Source of the DNA: Poa pratensis
Lineage: Eukaryota; Streptophyta; Magnoliopsida; Poales; Poaceae
Assembly: GCA_947311845.1 (NCBI GenBank)
Contig: CAMZMU010000080.1
Location: 20,214,132 to 20,278,131, forward strand
Reading direction: 5' to 3'
DNA: 64,000 bases
In this document: positions 1 through 12,900 of the stretch, piece after piece
Numbering within the stretch: the stretch's first letter is position 1
How the letters are laid out: every line of letters starts with the position of its first letter
The notes under the pieces: model-generated
Told to the model about the DNA's origin: nothing
Database searches by the model: none
What the model saw: the letters and a program-made list of their open reading frames with translations, nothing else
Translations under genes and position numbers: made by a program

Positions 1-940
1 CTCTAAAAGTATAGCATTAGAGGCAATTTGAAATAATGCCTCAAATGATACCAAATAGAGGCAGATTTCGAAAAGTGCCTCTACATAGTGCCTCTAATTC
101 TAGGACGTGACATAGTGACTTGGCATCTCCAGCATACCATAAGAATTGTGTATAACTGTCAGCAACATAACTTCTATTTATTTATTTATTTTTAAGTCCA
201 TGAAAGTAGATATAGTTTGGTGATAACACTCATCCATTGAAGCTTGCTGCAAAGCTGCGACAGCAGCCTCAGGAAACAAGATATGTCTAGTCCGGACAAC
301 CAGTGTAGAGTCAAGTATGGTTTCCACAAAACAATGGAATTACAAGAGTTCTGTTCTCTGGTGATGAACTATATATCGACAGAAGCAGACTATTTGTGTA
401 ACACGTTTCTTTCTCTTCACTCAAAATGTTCTTTTGGCGTTTTAGATATTTTACACGTATGACCTCGGCCAAGTTGTGCATGCTGAACTACATACATATC
501 GTACCTCGCAGACGGATGCCTGATACGATTATCAAAGAACGGCAGCAACTTGTGCATCTGAGATAAAATAGGATGGTGTTAGTTATTCAGATCATCTGCA
601 TACAACTGTGATATATTAATTCAAAGCAGTGACTTGGATATAGTTTAACATAAAACCAGATGTAAGCATTAGAAATTGGATGCACATGCAAGAAACCAGA
701 TGGAATAAACAGGCATTGTTCGACTAAACTAGAGCTATGTACCAAGCAGAAGGTAGACAGCAATACAGTGAGATCACAAACTTCAGTTCGTATTACAAAT
801 TACTGATCCTATAAGAACTCACAGTGAACAACTACTTCTGACATGTTTCGATATCCGGTAAATTCTTTTCCAGCTTCACGAAGCAACTCTTTTGGCAAAT
901 AAGATAGCTGAAAACTTAGTTATAGATAGACCACATACCT
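1..940. other. 3' flank of the RGP1-like gene; TE terminus at window edge
   Basis: No convincing coding exon is seen. The first 110 bases carry alternating GAGGCA and TGCCTC words (about five copies in both orientations), as in the subterminal repeats of a DNA transposon whose other end lies outside the window. The rest is AT-rich and probably contains the 3' untranslated region of the minus-strand gene that stops at 941. Confidence 0.35.
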
Positions 941-3900
941 TTAGGAGTTGAACAGATTTCCAACTAACACAGATCTATCGTTTCTTCCATGAGTAGCTCG
1001 TCTATGTAATGGAGGTGCATAAACTGTTATTGGGAGGACCCAGTCACCCTTCTCTCTTTTCTCAACAAGAAGTGGATGCTCATATCTGCCAAAGAGAGAA
1101 CGGAATTGCCTCAGAGCTAGCAACAAAAGGCTAGAAATATTTACAATTTCACCGGTACTGGATAAGACTTCTAATAAAATCGCTCAACATAAAGAAAGGA
1201 ACATTAACTCTGCCACCTAAAGTAGTCTCAGCTAATTAGTCTCAAGGAACTCGCTGTCATATAATCATTTACATTTTCAGTGGAAGTATGGTTGACTAAC
1301 TTCCTATAAACGCATGCAGTGAAAGGAAGGAAATAAACAACAAAAAATAACTCCAATAGAATCATCATGCCCACATACCTAGATGAGTCCATTCCTGCAG
1401 GAGTGGTGAAGAACTCAAATCGAAGAGACCACTGCACAGAGACCTTCAAGGTCGCAAATGACATCGGTCCGTCAATGGGAATTGAAAAGAGAAAGCTTGT
1501 CTGATGAAGATCTGCAACAACTTCATGATGTTCACTGTGTACCTGCTCACAGAGATCAGAAAGCAAAAGGGTTGGATAACAAAAACAACACTGGTTTTAC
1601 AAAACACAGAAGTTTGACATCCAAATAGATCCAGCTATTTGAATATAAGCCAGTTTATCATTGCAGCCACTAGGAAGGACGTGGCATTTGGGGCTGTAGA
1701 AGACGAGGGCATTTACATCCAATAAATATGAAACACAAAATCGAGTAGCAATTTTGTGATATGTTAAGTCCCCGTGTGGCATTTATGGAAGGCAGAGCTT
1801 CATTGTAGCATTTATCAAAAATCAAAATTGGTACTTTCGAATGGATTACATCTAAAGTAATCACAACAAACAAGACCAAGTGTAATGTCATAATCAAACT
1901 CCATGCACAAATGGCAGCTGATCATGGAGAATGAGATGCCCCTGTAGCTAACCATCAAACATAAGCTTCTACCAATCTCATGAACTTGTGAAGACAGGCC
2001 AAAGAGTAGGTCAGGTGCCATTAACAGCAAATTTCAGTCCATAAGTCGTTAACTGAAATATCTACAACAAGGATTTCTTTTAAAATGTTACGTCATCTGA
2101 ATTTCCCAAGTAACACTGACAATGCGTTAGGAAAAAAAATTCATGATGGTTCACAACGCTAGCTGCAGAAAAGATACCTTGGTTATTATCGGTGAGACCC
2201 TTCTTGAAGGATGTATTACACGAGGACTAATTGTTTCTGACGTTTCCAAGGTTATAGATACCTGTGAAGTACCATAACTATTTATATATAAAAATCCGAA
2301 ATTGACTACATAGTTTATTCAAGTCAAGTCTTTTACCTCTAGACATCTCCGAGTTCCAGTTCCATGAAAAAAAGTGAGAGCCCCACCAATCTGCAGTGGG
2401 TAAATCGAGGTAATCAGTTCTAACAATTATAAAGCAGTAAAACAGTAACTAGTGTAACAGGCTAATTAGAATACCATATCACCGAAGTAATAAGTTGAGT
2501 CAGAATTCTTCGGTGAGAAACGAAGCAAGACTTCATCATCTATTCGTATATTGTATGATCTTCCTCTCATAAAACCTTCTGCTGCGAAAAATTGTAAAGG
2601 CAGCTTAGCATTCCAAATCAATCTTGGTCACATGACATGTAAATTTAGAAAAGAAGAAGCAATGATGAACTGAAGAAACGCATAACTTAGACACGATGGC
2701 TTACATCCAGACGGTTCAACATGTTTTGGCGTGAGAGGGAGTCCAACGTCATCTTTTGGGCGATCAGAATCTAGAGAAAACCTTTGACCGTTTGACGGAT
2801 GATGATCTGAAAACAAATGATATAGCTTCCTTAGAGGTGACACCTCCTGTTTGTGCCATTTACTTCATTATTAAACACCCAACGTGAAAGTAATTAGGCT
2901 ATCTGATATAAATAAATACACTTAGCCTTAAACATTTGTATGTGCTCATCAACTTTGTTTATACAGAATCCAGACTCTTTGGTGGAAAAGCCAAATAGGT
3001 AGCATTCTCGTGGAAATCTGACACTTTCCTTTCAGACTTGTTATTGCCGTTGTGAAACAGAAAGGGGAATAAGCCAGATTAAAAAAAAAAAGGAGATATA
3101 CCAAAAATAAGTTCAATCTGAAATATTAAGGAAAACTGAACGAAAGTTATGATGAATAGTCCCTGTACATGAAAATAAAGGGGAAGCTAGAACATTCAAA
3201 AGATGTGATAGAATAAGTAAAATGAAGACCGCATTAATGAACTGGGAGGCAGACAGAATCCTATGAAACAGAACATGACAGTATTGTGTTGGTATTTCTT
3301 TAATGGTATTGCAGCTCTCGCACAACCCCAAACTATAAGGTTCATTCTTTACCTCCACCATGATAATCTGAAATCTCAGACACTGACAATCGAGGAATTG
3401 CATTATACAATGGGAAAGTGGGGCGCTCTCCCTGAGAATACAATGCCTCATTTGTAGAGAGACGTGATGACAAGGACTGCGTCGATGTTGAGTTCCTGAG
3501 GGGAAATTCTGTATTTGATTTGGAAGGGTTGTATGAGGAAACTGATGAAACTTCATCTTTCGAACTATCATATCCTTCTTCTAGATCAGTATTATCATTT
3601 TCTTTAGTCTGCAATAAGAATATCATATGTCAGCAGGGGACCAGGGGTCCAAAGAGCAATCATGGAAATATATTGATATCACTTATTAATATGACTTTGC
3701 CAATTGTTACTGTCTACAGTCTACACATAGATGAGAAATACCATATGTTGGAAAATAGTTTAGTTCCTACTAAGATTTTCATCAGTTCTTTTTTGAGGAA
3801 GATTTTCATCAGTTAACAAAATTGCAAACTAAGGATTAGCTTAGTACAGATATGTCCTTCATTTGAGTGATCCAAATAACTACTGACAGTCATATAAGAC

Positions 3901-6900
3901 ATTCCCCGAGAAATAAACACATGCAAAATAACTACTGACAACTGACAAATCATATGCTCCCTCCGATCCATATTCGCAGATTTTAGTAGTTGTACTAAAT
4001 CTGCGACAATTAATAGGGATAGGAGGCAGTAATACATTCCCCGAGAAACAAACACATGCATAATAATGTCTAAGAAACGGATAAAAATAATAGTGTCATG
4101 AAAGTTGAGAGATGGCAGCGAGCTAAATAAGGACTCACCCATTCTGAATCTTCGTCTTTTTCCCTCCAAAATATAGTCAGTTGCTCAACTGAGTGTGGGA
4201 AACTTCCTGGGATACACAAAAAGTTATGCTGAGGATTAACATATTAAACAGTTTGCACATTCACTAACAACTCCGCAGCATTCCATTGTTATGCATCTCC
4301 AGATTTAAAGAGGGCTATGGTGTCAATCTCCACTAGATTATTCAAGCAGTCTGTTATGCATGTAAGTTTTTTTTTTGATAACCATAGCGCTTTATTGATT
4401 AAATAACATCAGTACATAGTTCTGCCCGTATGCAATCCGGGACAACATCAAAGTAATAATTACATGAAGAAAGCAAACTACTACGAGCTAATACGTGCGC
4501 TGCACCATTTGAACTTCGTCCAACATGGCTACAGGTATTTTCCTAAAACAGAGACCCACTGGAATTCAATCACCTACAGAGACACCGGTGAAACTGGAAA
4601 TGATGTAAAGAGTGTCCATGTTGAATAAAATTGCTCGTGCGCCACTGAAAATATGGTGTAATGACATCATTTTTTACACGACGTACAAAAGGTTTTACGA
4701 ACTGCACAAAGATGTGAAGGTGTTGAAACATTTAAAGGATCAATTCATCAATTAGCATAAGTTGTGAGGAGTGGGTATAGCAATACAGACTATATGGCTA
4801 TATGCTTGATGAATGCAGAGGCAAACTGGCAAACAAAGTGCCCATGCAAAAGAAGCGGCATCATAGAGCTTATAGAGATAGTTACAAACTTACAATATCA
4901 TTTTTAAAGATTATTTTCAACCTTGGCCAAAACAGATAGGCCCCTTGGAGATTTAATATAATGCTCCTACTTATTGTGTTAAAATGTGCACCAGATATTA
5001 CATCAAGTAATGTAAACCTGCATATTCAGTGAATAAGCCTGCATCCTTTGGTAAGCGACGCATAGTTAATAGAAAAATAGTTTTACCGACACCATACTTT
5101 TGAAATCCAACAGAGGAGTAACACTAACAGACAGGATTATGACTTCAAAAAAAAAAAATAGACAGGATTATGAAAGTGCAGGAACCTTAAAATATTACAT
5201 TCACATCACTGACCTTCGTCATGAAGTAAGTTGCTGCTTTTCTGGGAAACACATATCTGCAACGGGACTCGAGCTTCCTATAGAAACCAAGATAATTTAA
5301 AACTATTCTGAGATATTCTACTTATTTTCCATTCGTGCTAATAAACTTGGATAATTGCATAACAGATTTGTAAGAAGTAGAGCATGATGCTACAAACAAG
5401 CAAATAGTATCAAGTTGCTTCCAGTACAGTAGTTAACAGGATTTTGCAAAGAAGTCCTCAGCTCAAGGCTAGCTTAAGAGGCACAGCAAAATGCATTTAC
5501 AATGAAGTTCTCTTTAAGAGATAAGAAAACTAAATTTTAGCCTTAGTATTTCTTGGGTAATAGAGGAAACAGGTGGACCAAATTTTGCTGTGTCCCGTCA
5601 CAATATAAATGGAGACACAAGCTAGTCGAGCTAGAACTAATGCCAGTCGATGTCTTCCTGTGGAGTTTTGGGTCTACACTTCTAGGACCAAAATTTCCAA
5701 ATCAGGCCCATGTGGACTAAATGCCTGAGAATAGCACTTTATTATAACCAGTGTTTTTAACACTCAAGACTGTTTATCAAAATATGTTTGTAACACTTCC
5801 GTAAACTTGATTATTTGTTGTAACTTGGATAGAAGGCGTAATTGTGAACGGGAGGCTGACGCTTGTAGCCGTGATGACCCATTTCGGAAGGAATTTACTT
5901 AGTTTTGTATGTTCTGCTAAACACTTAAACAATATGGTTTATTTATTTAATTTAGGATAGTTAAAATCTTATATCCAAAATGAACTAGTAAGCACATCTA
6001 CTAACAATGCAGTATAAGTACTTCACAGGTCACAGGCTTGAGCACTCTATTTTAAAAATAGTATAAATTACCAACGGAAATATGATGATTACCGGATCAA
6101 AGCTTCCAATATTTCACCAACTGGAAGAAGAAAACTCACCAGTTGAACGCCACTATTTACATGGCTTTTATTTTGATCACCATTACCCAATTCAATCGAT
6201 CTACCAAACAATGTACTCCTGACATAATAAATATAGCGAATACTGATGCCCCTATATGATGGTGGTAAAATCTTCGGGAGCTCTAGACGTACAATATCTG
6301 CAGAAGATATATTTTCAGCTGAGTTACAATTCCTAAATTGCGCAGACAATTATATATCACATGATGCAGAGTTTGTTTAAGCGAGCAGGTTACAGGAGAA
6401 AATTTTAACATTGTCGATTGAAGATCCTAGGCTAAATAAGAGCCAATGCTCATAAAGAATTCGAAAAACATGCATAATACATATCCCTAAATCCTCATAG
6501 TCATGACCCTCTGTGATGTAGCCCGACCTACGTCTCCTACAACAAGTGGCCCAATGACAAGAGCAAGAGTCAAAGCTCTCCATGATAAGGTGAATTCGCT
6601 CCTATCCATGTGTGATCTCGACACTCCTTTGAATGGGTTGCTACTTCATGCGGATACGTTATGCGTACTCAGGAACAACTACCATGAAGATCTCCAAGAA
6701 AGTGTCGAAGATGGCCAAGAGACGAGTCAAGAGGAAGTTGAAGAAGCAGAGCAGCGGTACTACCGCCAAGAAGGCCGGTACTACCGCCAGGCACCTGACG
6801 ATGAAGCTGAAGCGAGAGAAGCTCCAGGCGGCGGTACTACCGCCGCAACCAGCGGTACTACCGCCAGCTCCAGGGCCGGTAGTACCGCTGGAGGTACCGC

Positions 6901-9900
6901 CCACGCTACCGGCGCGTCTCCAAAAGCTACTGTCTCCAACGGTATCTGTCCGGTACCGGCCACGTACTACCGCCAGCGCTGAAGGGAAATAAAATGCAAG
7001 CTCCAGCGGTACTACCGCCAGCGGCCAGCGGTACTACCGCCTCCGCCAGGAGCGGTACTACCGCCACCACCAGCGGTACTACCGCTGTGACACCAGGAAT
7101 TCGGGCTGAAGGCCCATGTAACCTCCCCCACCTACCCTTTCGTCCACTAGACTATAAATAGGACTTCTCTGCCTAGGGTTAGGGTTAGACTAAGATTTGA
7201 GAACTAAAGTAGAGCTAGACTCCTTCTTCTCAAAGTGTCTCTTTCCTCCTATGGAGATGAACCAAGGCCTCCTCTTGAGGAGAAGATCCCTGCGTGGATA
7301 CCAAGGCTCCGCTTGTAGTTGCGATTACTTGCTAATCTTCCCTCTTTGAGTGGCTAGATTGGATTGGTTGGATTGACCAATTGGACAAACAATCCTAAGA
7401 GTAAGGTGTGCTTGGGAGAGGAGGATTGGGGGCTGCCCTCGGGGATTTGTTACCAATCGAGTCTTGCCGGGTTGCTACTTGCTATTTACCCTTGTGTGTT
7501 TGATTTCCCCTCTTTTGTGTTCTTCGTTCTTCGCGTGTTCTTCGTGTTCATCCTTCCCTCCGCACAAATCCGTGAAAATCGGGACCTACCCGCATCATAT
7601 GGTATCAGAGCTCTAGGTTGACACGGATTTGATTTGTGTTTCCACCAAAATCCACCAAATTTTTCTTCGTTTTTGAGAAATTCGAAAATTTCCACCAAAA
7701 ATAGCCTTGCCTTGATTCGAGCCGATCTGTCGATTCGTTGCGTTTTTGGTAGTTTTTGTCCATGGATCTGTTGCTTTAGGACCCCCTCCACCTTTGTTTG
7801 CGTTCCCTAGCCTTAATTTTGCCAATTTCCCACGAATTCGAGGATTTTCGAGCCCAATTTCCGCCCAAAATCGAGTCAAGATCGCGCAGATCCGTGCGCA
7901 ACGGTACTACCGCTCCAGAACAGCGGTACTACCGCTAGAGCGGTACTACCGGGCGGACCAGCGGTACTACCGCCAGGGCAGATTTTTCAGAAATTTTTCT
8001 TTTCCTCGGTTCGTTTTGGCATTTCCTCTTTGGTTTGAGTCCTTTCTTGGTGTGCCCTACGTCTACGACATCGACAAGCTTCCGCAGCAACGCATCATCA
8101 ACGCCAAGCGACGACGCCACCAAGGACTCGACATTTCCCCCACCATCAATCCGTTGTGAGCCCTTCTTCCTTTCGTGTACCTTACCTATTGGACTAGCTC
8201 GGTGATATTGCGAGGCATTGCACGTGTTGAGTGTTTGTCTTCAAGTATTGGCGAGTGTGTATCGTTAGAGAGCTTGGCACTAGCAAAAGAGAAGGAATCA
8301 TCGTCAAAAAGCAAAAATCAAAAAAAAAAAAAAGAGAAAAGAAAGAATCAAGTGGTGCCAAGTTCATCTCTTGTAGGTTGCGACAAAGCTAAGACCGCCA
8401 AAGTGAGTGTGAGTGTTAACTCTTGTGCAAATCCGTTGCCCACAAAAAGCAATTGAGCTAGCGTCCTTCTTGTGTTGGGTGACATTTGAGCACGTAGTCT
8501 TCGTTAGGTTGTCTATCTTCGAGTGCTCGCCCTTTGGTCGCCCAACCCCATCATTCGCTTTTGTGTGTGTTTCTTGATACTTTGTGGTTGGAGTTTCTTT
8601 GGTAATTTGATCATTGTGGATTTTCTCTACCTTTGACAATATACTTGTCGCGGGTTTGCTTGTTTCGTTTGCCACTTCATACCTTCCTATCCTCATAAGT
8701 GTGTGTGTTGGGTGTTAGAACCGGATACTCTCCTCTCAAGCCACATTATACTTGGGATATAGTTTGTCTTGGTTTTTCTTACACACATCTCACTTGATCT
8801 TGAGAAAATGTTTAGGGGAAGTACAAACGGAAGCTCAAGCTCGGATGAGGAAATCCATGGTGGAGTTCGCGGTGATCATGGCTATGTCACACAATCGGAG
8901 CTTGTTGGCATGCGACACTTTCTTCGTGACAACTAGGACGCTACGAGCGCCGTCTTCAAAATCAAGAGAACACCTTCAACGACCGCATGCATGCAAGAAG
9001 CAAATATGGAGCGGTTGACCGAAGCTATCAACAACCTTGTGCGACAACGAGCTTCTTCACACTCAAGCCGTACAAGAAGCACCTCAAGGTCGACACAAGC
9101 ACGTCATGGACGTCATGAACCTCGACAAGAACGTCAACATGATCCAAGGCGCGACGCCCATGAACGACCTCCTCCTCACGTTGAACAACCACATGATCTT
9201 CACGCGAACAATGCCAATGCGCATCAAGAACAACCTCACCAAAATGATGACGTCGCGAACGCATACCATCACCACCACCGCAACAACGTGATCGTCATGA
9301 CCCATTGGCTAATGACAATGGCGTTCCGGGTGCGAATGACTTTGGTGAACAAGGACGTCACCCTCGTCATCCTCCAAGGCCACGTCATCAAAACCATGAC
9401 AATGCGAACAATGTCGAACAACCCGTTCCTCAACAAGAGCTACCTCCTCAACATGCGCTCGTCAAGAGCTTCCTCATGATCGTCACCAACACCAACGTTC
9501 CGAGTCAAGTGATAACGAGTCAAGCCAACACAATGGTGATGGACTCAATCGAAGGAGACGTGGACGTGCATTCCCACGTGGTGCCATGGTGACAACTATG
9601 ATGACTTGACCAACGTCCGCTTTGACATACCCAAGTTCTACGGCACAAGTGATCCGGAAGCTTACTTCTCATGGGTACTCAAGGTTGACAAGATCTTCCG
9701 TGTGCAACGCTTCTCCGACAACAAGAAGGTTGCCTTAGCCTCGATGGAGTTTGAAGAGTATGCCTCTTGTGGTGGGAACAACTACAAGATGCTCGCGTCG
9801 CTAACCACCAACAACCAATTGACACTTGGGTTGAAATGAAAGAAACATGTACAAGCGCTTCGTGCCAAGCCATTACACTAGAGACTTATACAAGAAGTTG

Positions 9901-12900
9901 CAAGAGTTGAAGCAAGGTTTGAAGTCGGTTGACGAGTACTACAAGGAAATGGAAATCTCCATGATGAGAGCCAATGTCAACGAGTACGAAGAGCAATCCA
10001 TGGCTCGTTTCATGAATGGCCTCAACTATCCATCAAGAAGATCGTGGAGTTCCAACCATATGCCTCTTTGGTTGAGCTAGTACATCAAGCTTCCAAGGCC
10101 GAGCGCCACGTGCTTGAAGAGCTCAAATACCTCAAGACAAAGGCATTCTACGCCAACAAGCCTTCTTCGTCAACTCCTACACCTTCACAAGCTCTTCCTC
10201 AAGCGAACACTCGAGGTCCTCCAAGAGTCTCTACTTCGACACCTCAAGCGCCTCAACCTTTCAAGAAAGTACCTCCCTCTCCAAGGCGCCTCAAGGATCT
10301 TCGTCCGGCACAAGACTTTGCAATGCTACAAGTGCGGCGGACAAGGGCACAAATCTTTTGAGTGCACCAACAAGAAGGTCATGATCATCAATGACATGGG
10401 AGAGTATGAATCTATGAGTGAAGATGAGTACAATGCTTTGAACAAGGTCGCCACAATGCAAAGTGCTCAAGAAGAAGAAATGAGATATATTGTGATGGCG
10501 ACAACAACCCTTCCTTGGTTGTGGCAAGAGCTCTAACCACCAATGTTCAAGTAGAAGAAGACCAAAGATGCAACTTGTTTCAACAAGAGCGGGAATCAAT
10601 GGAAAGTCCATCAAGGTCATCATAGATGGTGGAAGTTGCCACAACCTAGCGAGCAAAGAACTTTGTGATAAGCTCAACTTGAAGTTCAAGAAGCACCCAC
10701 ATCCTTACCATGTGCAATGGTTGAGTGATACCGGAGCCGTCAAGATTCAACACATGGTGCAAGTGTCCTTCAAGATTGGAGCCTATGAAGATACGGTTGA
10801 TTGTGATGTTGTGCCTATGAACGTTTGTCACTTACTCCTTGGGCGTCCATGGCAATTTGACAAGGGTGCTATGCATGATGGAAGGACAAACTACTATAGC
10901 TTCAAGAACAACGACAAGACCTTCGTCCTTCGTCCCATGACACCAAGTCAAGTCATCGCCGACAACGCCAAGACTATTGCAAGGGCACAACAAGATCGTT
11001 CGTCTAGTGAGATGAGTGGTGAGCGAGAGACCCACCATAAAGTGAGTGAGAGCCACAAGCCAAATGAGTGTGACACTTCAAAGAGAGTTCCCACAAAACT
11101 TACACTATTTGCCACAAAAGAGAGATGAGGGAGTTGAGAGAAACCCATCCACCCTACACTATGTGCTCATATGCAAGGGTGAAGTTTCTATGACTAACAC
11201 TTTCACAAACCTTCCTCCTTCTTTGTTGTCTCTTTTGAAGGACTTTGAAGATGTCTTCCCTCAAGAGTGCCACCGGGACTACCTCCTCTACGCGGAATCG
11301 AGCACCGCATCGACCTTGTTCCCGGCGCACCGCTACCAAACCGCGCTCCTTACCGCACCAACCCCGAAGAAACAAAGGAGATCGAGCGGCAAATACAAGA
11401 ACTTCTTGCCATGGGACACATCCGCGAGAGCTTGAGTCCGTGTGCCGTGCCCGTCATCTTGGTACCCAAGCACGACAACACTCTTCGCCTTTGCATGGAT
11501 TGTCGCCCCATCAACGCCATCACCGTTCGGTATCGCCATCCTATCCCTCGCCTTGATGATATGCTCGATGAGCTTTGTGGTTCCGCTATATTCTCCAAAA
11601 TTGATCTTAAAAGTGGATATCACCAAATACGCATGTGTGAAGGTGATGAATGGAAGACCGCATTTAAAACTAAGCTTGGTCTTTATGAGTGGCTCGTCAT
11701 GCCATTTGGTCTTTCCAATGCACCTTCTACTTTTATGCGTCTCATGAATCATGTTTTGCGTCCTTTCATTGGCAAATTTGTTGTGGTATACTTTGACGAC
11801 ATCCTTATTATAGCAAATCTTTGGAAGAGCACACTTCTCATGTTGCTCAAGTTTTGTTGGTTCTTCGCAATGAAAAGCTTTATGCAAATCTTTCTAAGTG
11901 CACTTTTGCCACCAACAAACTTGTTTTCTTGGGTTTTGTTGTTTCTTCGGATGGAGTTGAAGTTGATGATGCAAGATACAAGCAATTCGGACTTGGCCTT
12001 TTCCGATCACTTGAGGAGTTGAGACGTTTTCTTGGTTTTGCCGGATTTTACCGCCGTTTCATCAAGGATTTTTCCACAATTGCTTGCCCCCTCCATGAAC
12101 TTACAAAGAAGAATGTACCTTTCATTTGGGGCAATGCACATGATTTTGCTTTCAATGAGCTCAAACGGTTATTAACCGAAGCACCACTCCTTGCCCTTCC
12201 GGATTTCTCTAAGACATTTGAGATTGAATGCGATGCAAGTGGATTGGGCATTGGTGGAGTGCTTATGCAAAATGGTAGACCCATCGCATACCATAGTGAG
12301 AAACTAGATGGAGCTCGCTTGAATTACCCCATTTATGACAAAGAGTTATTTGCTTTGGTTCGTGTTTTGGATGTGTGGCAACATTACCTTCGTCCTAAGG
12401 AATTTGTCATTCATTCCGACCATGAATCCTTGAAATATTTGAAAAGTCAAACAAATTTGAACAAAAGACATGCTAAGTGGGTTGAGTTCATTGAGTCTTT
12501 CACTTTTGTAATCAAATACAAGAAAGGTAAAGACAATGTGGTCGCGGATGCTCTATCCCGCAAGGCCAACCTACTTACACGTCTTGACATTAGTGTCTTG
12601 GGTTTGGATGAGATTAAAGAGTTGTATGCTACCGATGCTTTCTTTGGAGACATTTTCGCTCAATGTTCGGAGCACAAAGGAATTGGTGATTTCTATTTGC
12701 ACAAAGGTTTCTTGTTTAAGGCTAACAAACTATGTATACCCGAGTCTTCGCTTCGTTTGGTCCTTTTGAAGGAATCTCATGGAGGACACTCATGGGTCAC
12801 TTTGGCCGCGACAAGACCTATGCCATGCTCTCCACCAACTACTATTGGCCAGAATGAAGCGTGATGTGGAACGCCTAGTTCGACGATGTTCTACATGTCT

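Noticed and set aside
941..1116. Acceptor at 1117-1118 for the last RGP1 exon
   Set aside because: It breaks phase with the preceding exon. The acceptor at 1086-1087 gives a continuous frame and the family-like join SSRYEHPLL.
6503..6982. Open frame of 159 codons with YYRQ repeats
   Set aside because: It starts at the LTR border and is created by the GCGGTACTACCGC palindromes; several frames on both strands are open for the same reason.
7176..7190. Telomere-like repeat AGGGTTAGGGTTAG
   Set aside because: Only two units, and it is part of the Gypsy LTR in both copies.
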